Positions 43,739 to 52,500 of a DNA stretch of 64,000 nucleotides are shown here, piece after piece. The notes beneath the pieces were generated by a model. The model was not told the origin of the DNA. It saw only the letters and a program-made list of their open reading frames with translations, and did no database searches. A program made the position numbers and the translations under genes. The stretch is taken from the NCBI GenBank assembly GCA_963650135.1, contig CAVJLG010000051.1, forward strand, positions 1 through 64,000. The letters run 5' to 3'. This stretch comes from HGM13006 sp963650135. GTDB taxonomy: Bacteria > Bacillota > Clostridia > Oscillospirales > Oscillospiraceae. Position 1 is the first letter of the stretch. Every line of letters begins with the position of its first letter.

Positions 43739-43760
43739 CATACCCGGACAGGAGAAAATT

Positions 43761-44519
43761 ATGCTGAAAATAGCCATATACGGAAAGGGCGGCATCGGAA
43801 AATCCACGGTGACCAGCAATCTGGCAGCTGCCTTTGCCGCCATGGGAAAGCGCGTGATTCAAATCGGTTGTGACCCCAAGGCGGATTCTACCATCAATCT
43901 GCTGGGGGGCGAGCCGGTAGAGCCGGTGATGAACTTTATGCGCCGGACAGATCGGGACCCGGAAACCCTGGAGGAAATCTCCCGGCAGGGCTTTGGGGGC
44001 GTTCTGTGTATCGAAACCGGCGGCCCCACCCCGGGCCTGGGCTGTGCGGGCCGGGGCATTATTGCAACATTCCAGCTGTTGGAGGATTTACGGCTCTTTG
44101 AAACCTGGAAGCCGGATGTGGTGCTCTATGATGTGCTGGGGGATGTGGTCTGCGGCGGCTTTGCGGCACCCATCCGCGAGGGCTATGCGGAGAAGGTTTT
44201 GATTGTGACCTCCGGCGAAAAAATGGCGCTGTATGCGGCAAACAACATCAGCAGCGCCGTCCGGAATTTTGAAGACCGCAGCTATGCCAAGGTGTTTGGC
44301 ATCGTGCTGAACCATCGGAATGTGGAAAACGAGACGGAAAAGGTACAGGCCTTTGCGGACCGCGCGGGCCTGCGCATTGTGGGCGAAATCCCTCGCAGCG
44401 ATGACATTATTCGCTATGAGGACATGGGCAAGACCGTCATTGAGGGCGATCCCGGCTTGCCCATCAGCCGCCGGTTCTTTGATTTGGCGGAGCGGCTGTG
44501 GAAGGAGGAATGTCCGTGA
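43761..44519 (+). CDS. NifH-like nitrogenase-type iron protein (first copy)
   Basis: A 252-residue ATP-dependent reductase. P-loop GKGGIGKST (8-16), switch-like segment CDPKADST (37-44), and the two cluster-binding Cys of NifH at 95 (GLGCAGRG) and 131 (DVVCGGF), so it should form a dimer bridged by one [4Fe-4S] cluster and pass electrons to a NifDK-like partner. It lacks the C-terminal extension of true NifH (about 270-290 residues). AGGAG lies 6 bases before ATG 43761. It heads the operon; its stop overlaps the next start by GTGA. Confidence 0.93.
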   Translation: MLKIAIYGKGGIGKSTVTSNLAAAFAAMGKRVIQIGCDPKADSTINLLGGEPVEPVMNFMRRTDRDPETLEEISRQGFGGVLCIETGGPTPGLGCAGRGIIATFQLLEDLRLFETWKPDVVLYDVLGDVVCGGFAAPIREGYAEKVLIVTSGEKMALYAANNISSAVRNFEDRSYAKVFGIVLNHRNVENETEKVQAFADRAGLRIVGEIPRSDDIIRYEDMGKTVIEGDPGLPISRRFFDLAERLWKEECP

Positions 44520-45814
44520 ACGCGGCGTGCTATACCACACGGGAGCTGGCGGATCGGGGCCGGGAAAATCTGCCCAGCGAGCTGCAATCCGGCTGCCATC
44601 TGATTTACAGCTCTCCGGCGACATTGGCCTTTAACTCCCCGGGAGCAGAGGGCTTTGGCGTGAAACGGGCGGGGCTTGCGATTCCGGACTCGGTGATGCT
44701 GCTGGTGGCCCCGGGCTGCTGCGGACGGAATACCTCTCTCATCAGCAGAATGCCGGAATATGACCACCGGTTCTTCTATCTCATGATGGACGAGACGGAC
44801 GTGGTCACCGGGCGGCACCTCAAAAAAATCCCCCAGGCAGTGCAGGAGGTGGTGGAAAGCCTCAGTAAGCGCCCCTCTGTGGTGATGATCTGCATTACTT
44901 GCGTGGATGCTCTGCTGGGAACGGATATGGAGCGGGTATGCCGCCGGGCGGAGGAACAGGTGGGACTTCCGGTGCGGCCCTGTTATATGTATGCTCTGAC
45001 ACGAGAGGGACGGAAGCCGCCCATGGTGCATGTTCGCCAGAGCCTCTATTCTCTGCTGGAGCCGAGAAAAAAGAAAGCGACCTCTGTGAATATCCTGGGC
45101 TTTTTTGCACCGCTACAGGATGATTGCGAGCTCTATGACCTACTCCAGAGCATTGGCGTTCGGCAGATTCGGGAGGTTTCCAGGTGTAAGGACTATGCAG
45201 AATATCAATGTATGTCAGAAGCGAACTTCAACCTGGTTTTGAATCCGGAAGCGCGCTTCGCTGCCCGGGATTTTGAGGAGCGCTTGCAGATTCCATCCAT
45301 TGAGCTTCGGCGGCTGTATCAGATTGAAAAAATCCGCAGCCAGTATCGGGCGCTGGGCGCGGCATTGGGCACGGCATTCCAGGACGAAGCCATGTATCAG
45401 GAGACGCTGGAGGCCATTGCCCGGTTCCGGGAAAAGCATCCCAGATTGACCTTTGCGCTGGGCGAATGCATGAACGGCGATCCCTTTGAGCTAGCGGTGG
45501 CGCTGACCCAGATGGGCGATTCCGTCAGCGAAATCTATGGAACGGTTACGGACGAGAACTTTGTCTATGTCCAGCGGCTGGCAGAATTGGCTCCGGAGCT
45601 GCGGGTGTATTCCAACCTGGAGCCCACGATGCTGAATTGCGATTGCTCGGAGGCCCATGCGGATGTGACCATCGGCAAGGATGCGGGCTATTATCATCCC
45701 GGCTGCCCCAATCTCCCGTGGAACGAGGATGTGCAGCCCTTTGGCTATGCGGGTCTGCGTAAGCTGCTAGCCCAGCTGGACCGGGTACTTTCGGAAAAGG
45801 AGAAGGCCCTATGA
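44516..45814 (+). CDS. Nitrogenase component 1-like protein, D/E-type (first module)
   Basis: A 432-residue PF00148-type protein. Candidate cluster ligands are GCHLIYSS, APGCCGRN (matching the first P-cluster Cys of NifD) and CITCVDALLGTD (matching the third). DETDVVTG resembles the E-x2-IVFGG segment of NifD/NifE. It should pair with the next gene product and receive electrons from the NifH-like protein. True nitrogenase cofactor ligands are not recognisable; a C-terminal Cys-rich tract (LNCDCSEAH, YYHPGCPNLP) is unusual. GTG 44516 is favoured: AGGAGG is 7 bases upstream, whereas ATG 44510 is too close. Confidence 0.85.
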   Translation: MNAACYTTRELADRGRENLPSELQSGCHLIYSSPATLAFNSPGAEGFGVKRAGLAIPDSVMLLVAPGCCGRNTSLISRMPEYDHRFFYLMMDETDVVTGRHLKKIPQAVQEVVESLSKRPSVVMICITCVDALLGTDMERVCRRAEEQVGLPVRPCYMYALTREGRKPPMVHVRQSLYSLLEPRKKKATSVNILGFFAPLQDDCELYDLLQSIGVRQIREVSRCKDYAEYQCMSEANFNLVLNPEARFAARDFEERLQIPSIELRRLYQIEKIRSQYRALGAALGTAFQDEAMYQETLEAIARFREKHPRLTFALGECMNGDPFELAVALTQMGDSVSEIYGTVTDENFVYVQRLAELAPELRVYSNLEPTMLNCDCSEAHADVTIGKDAGYYHPGCPNLPWNEDVQPFGYAGLRKLLAQLDRVLSEKEKAL

Positions 45815-46860
45815 AAGGACTGAGAAAGGTAATATCTCCCTTTGCGCCGGATCAGTCCGGGGCGTCGGCGGTGCTTTATGCCCTGGGGGGAATCATCGTC
45901 ATTTGCGATGCAGGCGGCTGTGCGGGCAATATCTGCGGGTTCGACGAGCCCCGATGGTTTACCCATAAAAGCGCCATTTTCAGCGCAGGCCTTCGGGATA
46001 TGGACGCGATTCTGGGCCGGGATGACCGGCTGGTGGAAAAACTCCGAGATACGGCGGAGAAGGTCCACGGCGAGTTTGCAGCGGTGATCGGGACTCCGGT
46101 GCCTGCGGTGATTGCCACGGACTATCGGGCGCTCCGGCGAATGGCAGAGAAGAAAACGGGCCTGCCGGTAATTACCGTGGATACCGACGGCATGGAATTA
46201 TATGATGCCGGTGCGGAAAAGGCGTATTTGGCCCTGATGCAGCGGTTTGCAGAAGAGGCACTGACGGTTCAGCCAGGGCGGATTGGCGTATTGGGATTAA
46301 CCCCACTGGATTTTGGCCGTCCCAAGGATGAAATGCGTCTGCGGGATAAGCTCCAAAGCCAGGGATGGAATCAGGTCTGGTGCTATGGAAACGGTAGCCT
46401 GGAGGAAATCCGCCGGGCGTCCAGCGTGGAGAAAAACCTGGTAATTGCACCGGATGGCCTGAAAGCGGCGGAATATTTAAAGCAGAAATTTGGCACGCCC
46501 TATGAATGTACCGATCCCCTGGCAGAAGATGCGCTGGAAGGTGTGGAAATGCGCGGAAAACGGGTGCTGGTGGTGCATCAGCAGGTGCGGGCAAATACCA
46601 TTCGGACGCTGCTGGAGCAGAACGGGGCGGAAGAAGTTACCGTTGCAACCTGGTTCCTGCAAAAGCCAGAGCTGAAACGGGAGGGCGATATCCGCCTCAC
46701 CGAGGAAGACCAGCTAAAGGAACTGCTAGAGCAGGGAAATTATAACTTGCTCATCGGCGATAAAACCATGTGGGCCGTTGCGCCGGGATTCACAGGCCAG
46801 CAGATTGATCTGATCCATTTTGCGGTTTCGGGAAGGACGGAGGAGCCATGGACGGAGTAA
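45811..46860 (+). CDS. Nitrogenase component 1-like protein, K/N-type (first module)
   Basis: A 349-residue partner of the preceding protein, with ATGA overlap. The N-terminal half shows Cys32, Cys37 and Cys42 (CDAGGCAGNICG), where NifK has its first P-cluster Cys, and the FSAGLRDMDAILGRDDRL segment matches the conserved ExDAVFGGxxKL of component 1. It is much shorter than NifK (about 510), so it lacks the large C-terminal elaborations, as in other nitrogenase-like enzymes (ChlB/BchB, CfbD) and NifN-like scaffolds. Substrate unknown. Confidence 0.84.
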   Translation: MKGLRKVISPFAPDQSGASAVLYALGGIIVICDAGGCAGNICGFDEPRWFTHKSAIFSAGLRDMDAILGRDDRLVEKLRDTAEKVHGEFAAVIGTPVPAVIATDYRALRRMAEKKTGLPVITVDTDGMELYDAGAEKAYLALMQRFAEEALTVQPGRIGVLGLTPLDFGRPKDEMRLRDKLQSQGWNQVWCYGNGSLEEIRRASSVEKNLVIAPDGLKAAEYLKQKFGTPYECTDPLAEDALEGVEMRGKRVLVVHQQVRANTIRTLLEQNGAEEVTVATWFLQKPELKREGDIRLTEEDQLKELLEQGNYNLLIGDKTMWAVAPGFTGQQIDLIHFAVSGRTEEPWTE

Positions 46861-49169
46861 TTACCCGGCGCATTCGGGTATACGGCATTGTCCAGGGGGT
46901 GGGATTTCGCCCCACGGTCAGCCGCCATGCCATGGAAACCGGAATCACCGGTACGGTAGCCAACTGCGGCCCCTATGTGGAGATCTACGCCCAGGGCACC
47001 CCGGAACAGGTTGCGGCATTCCGGGACGCATTGGAGCATCGTCCTCCCAAGCGGGCGGCAATTTTGAAGCTGGATGAAAAGAATGTGGAGGATGTACCGC
47101 GCTTTTCTACGTTTTCCATCATTGAAAGCGCCAAAACCAGCGGCGAGATTTTTATCGCCCCGGATATCGCCATTTGCGATGACTGCAAGCGGGAATTATA
47201 TGATCCCAAGGATCGGCGGTATCTGCATCCCTTTATCAACTGTACCTGCTGCGGGCCGCGGCTGACCATTCTCGATGCACTGCCCTATGACCGGGAGCGA
47301 ACCAGTATGAAGGCCTTTCCCATGTGTCCCCAGTGCGCCGAGGAATATCATAATTCCGCCACTCGGCGGTATGACGCCCAGCCGGTGTGCTGCAATGACT
47401 GCGGCCCCCAGGTGTATTTGCTGGGGCGGCAGGAACGGGGGCGGGAAGCCATCACTGCGGCGAGAAAAACCATCGTCCAGGGGGGCATTGTGGCGGTGAA
47501 GGGCATCGGCGGCTTCCACCTGTGTTGTGATGCCACGAACCAGACGGCGGTATCCCTGCTGCGGCAGCGGAAAAAGCGCCCCATGAAGCCCTTTGCAGTG
47601 ATGATGCGGAATGAACAAATGGTAGAGCGGGAGTGTCAGCTCTCGCCGGAGCAGCGGGAGATCTTAACCGGCCACCAGAAGCCGATCCTGCTGCTGGATC
47701 GAATGGAAAACGGCAAGCTCTGCGAAGCAGTGGCGCCGGAAAATCCGCGGGTTGGCGTGATGCTGCCCTATGCGCCGGTGCAGCTCTTACTATTAGACTA
47801 TGACGATGGGCTTACGATGCCCGATTGCTTGGTGATGACCAGCGGCAACGTCAGCGGCGCGCCCATCTGCCGGGATGACCGGGATGCGGAGACGGAATTG
47901 GGCCATTTGGCCGACTGCATTTTGTCCCATGACCGGAAAATCCGCATTCGGGCTGACGATTCGGTGATGGATTTCTTCCGGGGCGGGCCTTATATGGTCC
48001 GCCGAAGCCGGGGATATGCGCCGCTTCCGGTGGTGCTGTCCGGAGAACACAAGGGGACTGTTTTGGCCATGGGCGGCGAGCTGAAAAACAGCTTTTGCAT
48101 CGGGGTCAATGATTTGTACTATCTCTCGCCCTATGTGGGGGATTTGCAGGACCTTCGGACGGTGCAGGCGCTGGAGGAAACCATTGGACGATTCCAAACA
48201 CTGCTGGAGGCGCAGCCTCAGACGGTGGTGTGTGATTTGCATCCGGGTTATAACTCCGTGGCCATGGCAAAAGAGATGGGGCTGCCGCTGATTCAGGTGC
48301 AGCATCACTATGCCCATATTCTCTCCTGCGTGGCGGAGAACGACTACCACGCCCCGGTGATCGGCGTATCCTTTGACGGCACCGGCTATGGAACAGACGG
48401 TACCATCTGGGGCGGCGAATTGCTGCTGGCCCGGGAGGACAGCTTCCGGCGATTGGGCAGCATTCAGCCGTTTTTGCAGCTGGGGGGCGACGCCTCGGCC
48501 CGGGAGAGCTGGCGAATTGCGGTGAGCATGATCTATGCCCTGACAAAAGATCGTACCAAGACGCTAAATATCATCCGCAGGCTGCATCTGTGCGACGAAA
48601 ACACTGCAAAGGTACAGCTGACCATGGCGGACCGGAACATCAATGCGGTCCGGTCCACCAGCGCAGGGCGGCTATTTGATGGGGTCAGTGCAATGTTGGG
48701 AATCCGGACGGCATCCACCTTTGAAGGAGAAGCCTCCACGGCCCTCCAGTATCGGGCAGAAGCTTGGGAAGCGGCGCGCCCGTCCATGGATACCATTACA
48801 CCGGAAGCGCCGGAGACGGACACGGAGGGCTTCCTGACCCTTCCGACCCATCGGCTGGTGCAGGATATTTTAATCCGGCGTTTGGCGGGAGAACATCCGG
48901 ACCGGCTGGCACTGGAATTCCACCGTCGGCTGGCAGGACAGATTGCCGGTGCCGTACAGGCGGCCCGGGAACAGACAAAATTATCTACCGTGGCACTCAG
49001 CGGCGGCGTATTTCAAAACCGGCTGCTGCTGGAGTTGACGGTGGGGCAGTTAGAAGCCATGGGCCTTCGGGTGCTGACTCACCACCTGGTACCGCCCAAC
49101 GACGGCGGCATTGCATTGGGCCAGGCGGTGTATGGCCTGAGACAGCTACAGAACCATGAAACAAGATAG
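46848..49169 (+). CDS. hypF: HypF carbamoyltransferase
   Basis: A 773-residue enzyme that uses carbamoyl phosphate and ATP to carbamoylate the C-terminal Cys of HypE, the first step to the cyanide ligands of [NiFe] hydrogenase. Domains in order: acylphosphatase (GIVQGVGFRPTV, about 11-22), zinc fingers (CDDCKRELY, CTCCGPR, CPQCAEEY, CCNDCGPQ), YrdC-like (KGIGGFHLCCDA) and the Kae1-like domain (HHYAHILSC, VSFDGTGYG). Full length. It overlaps the upstream gene by 13 bases, which ties it to the nitrogenase-like operon. Confidence 0.95.
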   Translation: MDGVITRRIRVYGIVQGVGFRPTVSRHAMETGITGTVANCGPYVEIYAQGTPEQVAAFRDALEHRPPKRAAILKLDEKNVEDVPRFSTFSIIESAKTSGEIFIAPDIAICDDCKRELYDPKDRRYLHPFINCTCCGPRLTILDALPYDRERTSMKAFPMCPQCAEEYHNSATRRYDAQPVCCNDCGPQVYLLGRQERGREAITAARKTIVQGGIVAVKGIGGFHLCCDATNQTAVSLLRQRKKRPMKPFAVMMRNEQMVERECQLSPEQREILTGHQKPILLLDRMENGKLCEAVAPENPRVGVMLPYAPVQLLLLDYDDGLTMPDCLVMTSGNVSGAPICRDDRDAETELGHLADCILSHDRKIRIRADDSVMDFFRGGPYMVRRSRGYAPLPVVLSGEHKGTVLAMGGELKNSFCIGVNDLYYLSPYVGDLQDLRTVQALEETIGRFQTLLEAQPQTVVCDLHPGYNSVAMAKEMGLPLIQVQHHYAHILSCVAENDYHAPVIGVSFDGTGYGTDGTIWGGELLLAREDSFRRLGSIQPFLQLGGDASARESWRIAVSMIYALTKDRTKTLNIIRRLHLCDENTAKVQLTMADRNINAVRSTSAGRLFDGVSAMLGIRTASTFEGEASTALQYRAEAWEAARPSMDTITPEAPETDTEGFLTLPTHRLVQDILIRRLAGEHPDRLALEFHRRLAGQIAGAVQAAREQTKLSTVALSGGVFQNRLLLELTVGQLEAMGLRVLTHHLVPPNDGGIALGQAVYGLRQLQNHETR

Positions 49170-49181
49170 GGGGATACGATT

Positions 49182-49391
49182 ATGTGCGTTGGATTATCGG
49201 CAAAGGTTGTAAAGGTAACGGACGGTACGGCACTGGTGGATGCATCGGGGGCCCGGCGTGAAGTCTCTGCGGCGCTGCTGGAGGACCTGGAGCCGGGGGA
49301 TTATGTGATGGTGCATGCAGGCATTGCCATTGCGAAAATCACCGACGAGGACGAGCAGGAGTCTCGCAAGGTCATGGAGGAGCTGCTGTGA
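49182..49391 (+). CDS. hypC: HypC hydrogenase maturation chaperone
   Basis: A 69-residue beta-barrel protein that with HypD carries the Fe(CN)2CO unit. The essential Cys2 (MCVG) is present, and IAIAKI.DEDEQES is the usual C-terminal helix start. GGGGG precedes ATG 49182. Its stop overlaps the hypD start by one base. Confidence 0.93.
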   Translation: MCVGLSAKVVKVTDGTALVDASGARREVSAALLEDLEPGDYVMVHAGIAIAKITDEDEQESRKVMEELL

Positions 49392-50437
49392 TGGACAAAA
49401 GTATGCAGACAGCCCGGGAGATCATCACCGGCTATGACGGCGCACCCCTCCGGATCATGGAGGTCTGCGGCACCCATACCCATGAGATTTTCCGGCTGGG
49501 CATTCGAAAGCTGCTGCCGGAGCAGGTGGAGCTGATTTCCGGGCCGGGATGTCCGGTTTGCGTGACCCCGGTGGGGTTCATTGACGAGGCCATTTTGCTG
49601 GCGGAGGAATATGGTGTAACGGTCTGTACCTTTGGCGACCTGGTGCGGGTGCCGGGCACCGATTCCAGCTTGGCGGGAGCCCGGGCAAGGGGCGCGAAGG
49701 TCCAGGTGGTCTATGCGCCCATGGATGCGGTGGACTACGCCAAAAATCATCCGGAGGAGCAGGTTTGCTTCCTGTCGGTGGGCTTTGAAACCACCACACC
49801 GGCCTCCTGCCTGGCGGTGGAGCTGGCCCAGAAACAGGGGCTGACGAACTTCTCCCTGCTGACCGCCAATAAAACCATGCCCATGGCGTATCAGGCGCTG
49901 AAGGGCAGTGCGGATGTGTTCCTATACCCAGGACATGTGAACGCCATTACGGGCACCAAGCTCTGCGAGCAGCTGGTAGACGAAGGGGTCAGCGGCGTAG
50001 TGGCTGGCTTTACGGCCAGCGAACTGCTGACGGCATTGGCGGCGGCACTGCAAAAGTCCAAGGAGGGGAAGCCGTTCTTTGTCAACGCCTATCCCAGAGT
50101 GGTCACCCGGGAGGGCAGCGTCAAGGCCCAGGCATTGGTGGAACAGCTCATGGAGCCCTGCGATGCACAGTGGCGGGGCCTGGGAACCATTCCCGGCTCC
50201 GGTATGCAGCTTAGAGCGGAATATGCGGCGTTTGATGCCAGACGAAAGTATCAGCTTCCCAAGGTGGAGGGACGGCCCAATCCGGCCTGCCGCTGCGGCG
50301 ATGTGCTCCAGGGCAAATGTAAGAGCACCGATTGCCCACTGTTCGGCAAGGTCTGCACGCCCCAGCATCCGGTGGGGGCCTGCATGGTGTCCGGCGAGGG
50401 TGCCTGCTCGGCATATTATCAATATGGAATGGAATAG
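49391..50437 (+). CDS. hypD: HypD hydrogenase maturation factor
   Basis: A 348-residue [4Fe-4S] protein, the scaffold where Fe receives two CN and one CO. Hallmarks are MEVCGTHTHE, GPGCPVCVTP and the C-terminal Cys cluster (CRCGDVLQGKCKSTDCPLFG, CTP, GACMVSGEGACSAYY). ATG 49391 overlaps the hypC stop; a GTG at 49388 adds one residue. Confidence 0.95.
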   Translation: MDKSMQTAREIITGYDGAPLRIMEVCGTHTHEIFRLGIRKLLPEQVELISGPGCPVCVTPVGFIDEAILLAEEYGVTVCTFGDLVRVPGTDSSLAGARARGAKVQVVYAPMDAVDYAKNHPEEQVCFLSVGFETTTPASCLAVELAQKQGLTNFSLLTANKTMPMAYQALKGSADVFLYPGHVNAITGTKLCEQLVDEGVSGVVAGFTASELLTALAAALQKSKEGKPFFVNAYPRVVTREGSVKAQALVEQLMEPCDAQWRGLGTIPGSGMQLRAEYAAFDARRKYQLPKVEGRPNPACRCGDVLQGKCKSTDCPLFGKVCTPQHPVGACMVSGEGACSAYYQYGME

Positions 50438-50450
50438 GAGAGACGGTATC

Positions 50451-51458
50451 ATGGCAAACGAAACAGTAACCCTGGCCCATGGCGCAGGCGGCACCCAGAC
50501 GGCCCAGCTCATTGACCGGGTGTTTAAGGCACATTTTGCAAACCCCAGCCTTACCGCAGACGATGCGGCGGTGTTGGAGGCGCCCAAGGGGAAAATGGCA
50601 ATGACTACAGATGGCTTTATCGTCTCTCCGGCGTTTTTCCCGGGCGGTAATATCGGCAAGCTGTCCATCTGCGGCACGGTGAACGATCTTGCATGTATGG
50701 GTGCAAAGCCCAAGTATCTCTCCTGTGCGTTCGTTATTGAAGAGGGCTTCCCTATGGACAAGCTGGAGGAGATTGCGGCGGCCATGGAGAAAACCGCCAA
50801 GGAGGCCGGTGTGCAGATTGTGTCCGGCGACACCAAGGTGGCAGGCAAGGGCCAGGTGGACGGTGTATTTATCACCACCACCGGCGTGGGGGAGATCCTG
50901 CACGGGGTGGAAACCGGTGGTGCAAAGGCGCAGCACGGCGATGCGATTATCGTTACCGGCGACGTGGGCCGTCACGGCTGCACGATTCTGCTTTCCCGGG
51001 ATGATTTTGGCATTGAAGCGGATGTAACAAGTGACTGCGCTCCGCTGTGGGGTACGGTGGAAGCGATGCTGAATGTGACCCATGAGATCCATGTGATCCG
51101 GGATGCTACCCGAGGCGGTGTTGGCACGGTGCTCTATGAGATTGCCGGGCAGAGCGGTGTTGGCATTCGGCTGCATGCCGGTGCGGTTCCGGTTGCGCCG
51201 GAGGTGAAGGGCGTGTGCGGCATGCTGGGGCTGGAGCCGTTATATCTGGCATGCGAAGGCCGACTGGTGATTTTTGCGCCCAAGGATCAGGCGGAACAGC
51301 TGGTGGCGGTCCTGCGGCAGCAGCCCTATTCCGGCAATGCGGCAATCATTGGCGAGGTAACGGAAGAGCAGGTGGGCCGAGTGGTGATGGAGACGGAAAT
51401 CGGCACCCAGACGCTGCTGCCCCAGCCCAACGGAGAGCTGCTGCCCCGTATCTGCTAA
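50451..51458 (+). CDS. hypE: HypE carbamoyl dehydratase
   Basis: A 335-residue AIR-synthase-fold enzyme that dehydrates the thiocarboxamide on its C-terminal Cys to a thiocyanate, the cyanide donor. The required tail PRIC is present (Cys335 last). N-terminal AHGAGGTQTAQLI and TDGFIVSP are typical. I chose ATG 50451; a long upstream reading overlaps hypD in another frame. Fourth Hyp gene of the HypFCDE block; no hypA or hypB follows. Confidence 0.95.
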   Translation: MANETVTLAHGAGGTQTAQLIDRVFKAHFANPSLTADDAAVLEAPKGKMAMTTDGFIVSPAFFPGGNIGKLSICGTVNDLACMGAKPKYLSCAFVIEEGFPMDKLEEIAAAMEKTAKEAGVQIVSGDTKVAGKGQVDGVFITTTGVGEILHGVETGGAKAQHGDAIIVTGDVGRHGCTILLSRDDFGIEADVTSDCAPLWGTVEAMLNVTHEIHVIRDATRGGVGTVLYEIAGQSGVGIRLHAGAVPVAPEVKGVCGMLGLEPLYLACEGRLVIFAPKDQAEQLVAVLRQQPYSGNAAIIGEVTEEQVGRVVMETEIGTQTLLPQPNGELLPRIC

Positions 51459-51472
51459 GAGGAGGAAACGGC

Positions 51473-51739
51473 ATGGAAACAAGAGTTGCGGTGATTTCCA
51501 TCATTATAGAAGAGGGGGCTTCCACTGAGGCTCTGAATCAGCGGCTGCATGCGGCGGCACCCTACATCATTGGGCGGATGGGCATTCCCTACCGCAAGCG
51601 GGGCATCAATATCATCAGCGTTGCCATTGACGCGCCGCAGCCGGTAATCAGCGCGCTGTCCGGTCAGATTGGCAGCTTACCGGGGGTGTCCACCAAGACC
51701 GCCTATTCCTCGGTGATTGCCCAGGAGGATGACGCATGA
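51473..51739 (+). CDS. TM1266-family putative iron-only hydrogenase system regulator
   Basis: An 88-residue ACT/NikR-C-like protein: MGIPYRKRGINIISV is the family core. TM1266 genes (TIGR03959) usually accompany hydE/hydF/hydG and are annotated as putative regulators without a proven function. Here it lies between hypE and the second nifH-like gene, and its stop overlaps that start by ATGA. AGAGGAGG lies 7 bases before ATG 51473. Confidence 0.85.
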   Translation: METRVAVISIIIEEGASTEALNQRLHAAAPYIIGRMGIPYRKRGINIISVAIDAPQPVISALSGQIGSLPGVSTKTAYSSVIAQEDDA

Positions 51740-52500
51740 AAAAGCTGGCGATTTACGGAAAGGGCGGGATTGGAAAGTCCACCACCGTTTCCAATGTGGC
51801 GGCGGCATTGGCGCAGCAGGGGCTTCGGGTGATGCAAATCGGCTGTGACCCCAAGGCGGATTCTACCATCACCCTGCGCCATGGGCAGCAGCTGACAACC
51901 GTGCTGGAGCTGGTACGGAGCGGCAACCTGAATCCCAAGCTGGAGGACATGGTGCTGGAGGGCTATAGCGGCGTTCTGTGCGTGGAAGCCGGCGGCCCGA
52001 CACCCGGACTGGGCTGCGCCGGACGGGGCATTATTGCGGCGCTGGAAAAGCTGGAGGCCGCGGGGGCTTATGAGGTCTATCAGCCTGATGTGGTGCTTTA
52101 TGACGTATTGGGAGATGTGGTCTGCGGCGGCTTTACCATGCCTATGCGCAGCGGCTATGCAGACGCGGTGTATATCCTCACGTCCGGAGAGAATATGGCG
52201 ATTCATGCGGCGGCAAACATTGCTTCGGCAGTGGAGCGGTTCCAGGGCCGGGGCTATGCAAAGCTGGGCGGATTTCTTCTGAACCGCCGGAATGTCAAGC
52301 GGGAGGAAGAAAAGGTAGAAGAGCTGGCGGAGGATTTCCACAGTCAGATTCTCTACCGCCTGCCCCACTGCGACCTGGTGCCTGAGGCGGAGGAGCAGGG
52401 CAAAACCGTATTGGAGGCCGATCCGGACAGCCAAATGGCGGAGGAATACCGGGCATTGGCGCGCATCCTGATGAAAGAACTGGAGGGCATGCCATGCTGA
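51736..52500 (+). CDS. NifH-like nitrogenase-type iron protein (second copy)
   Basis: A 254-residue paralogue of the protein at 43.8 kb. P-loop GKGGIGKST (8-16), CDPKADST, and cluster Cys at 94 (GLGCAGRG) and 130 (DVVCGGF) are intact. The two copies match closely over the first half and diverge near the end and in the 45-75 region. It presumably serves the second component-1-like pair; the two reductases may be specialised or interchangeable. Confidence 0.93.
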   Translation: MKKLAIYGKGGIGKSTTVSNVAAALAQQGLRVMQIGCDPKADSTITLRHGQQLTTVLELVRSGNLNPKLEDMVLEGYSGVLCVEAGGPTPGLGCAGRGIIAALEKLEAAGAYEVYQPDVVLYDVLGDVVCGGFTMPMRSGYADAVYILTSGENMAIHAAANIASAVERFQGRGYAKLGGFLLNRRNVKREEEKVEELAEDFHSQILYRLPHCDLVPEAEEQGKTVLEADPDSQMAEEYRALARILMKELEGMPC

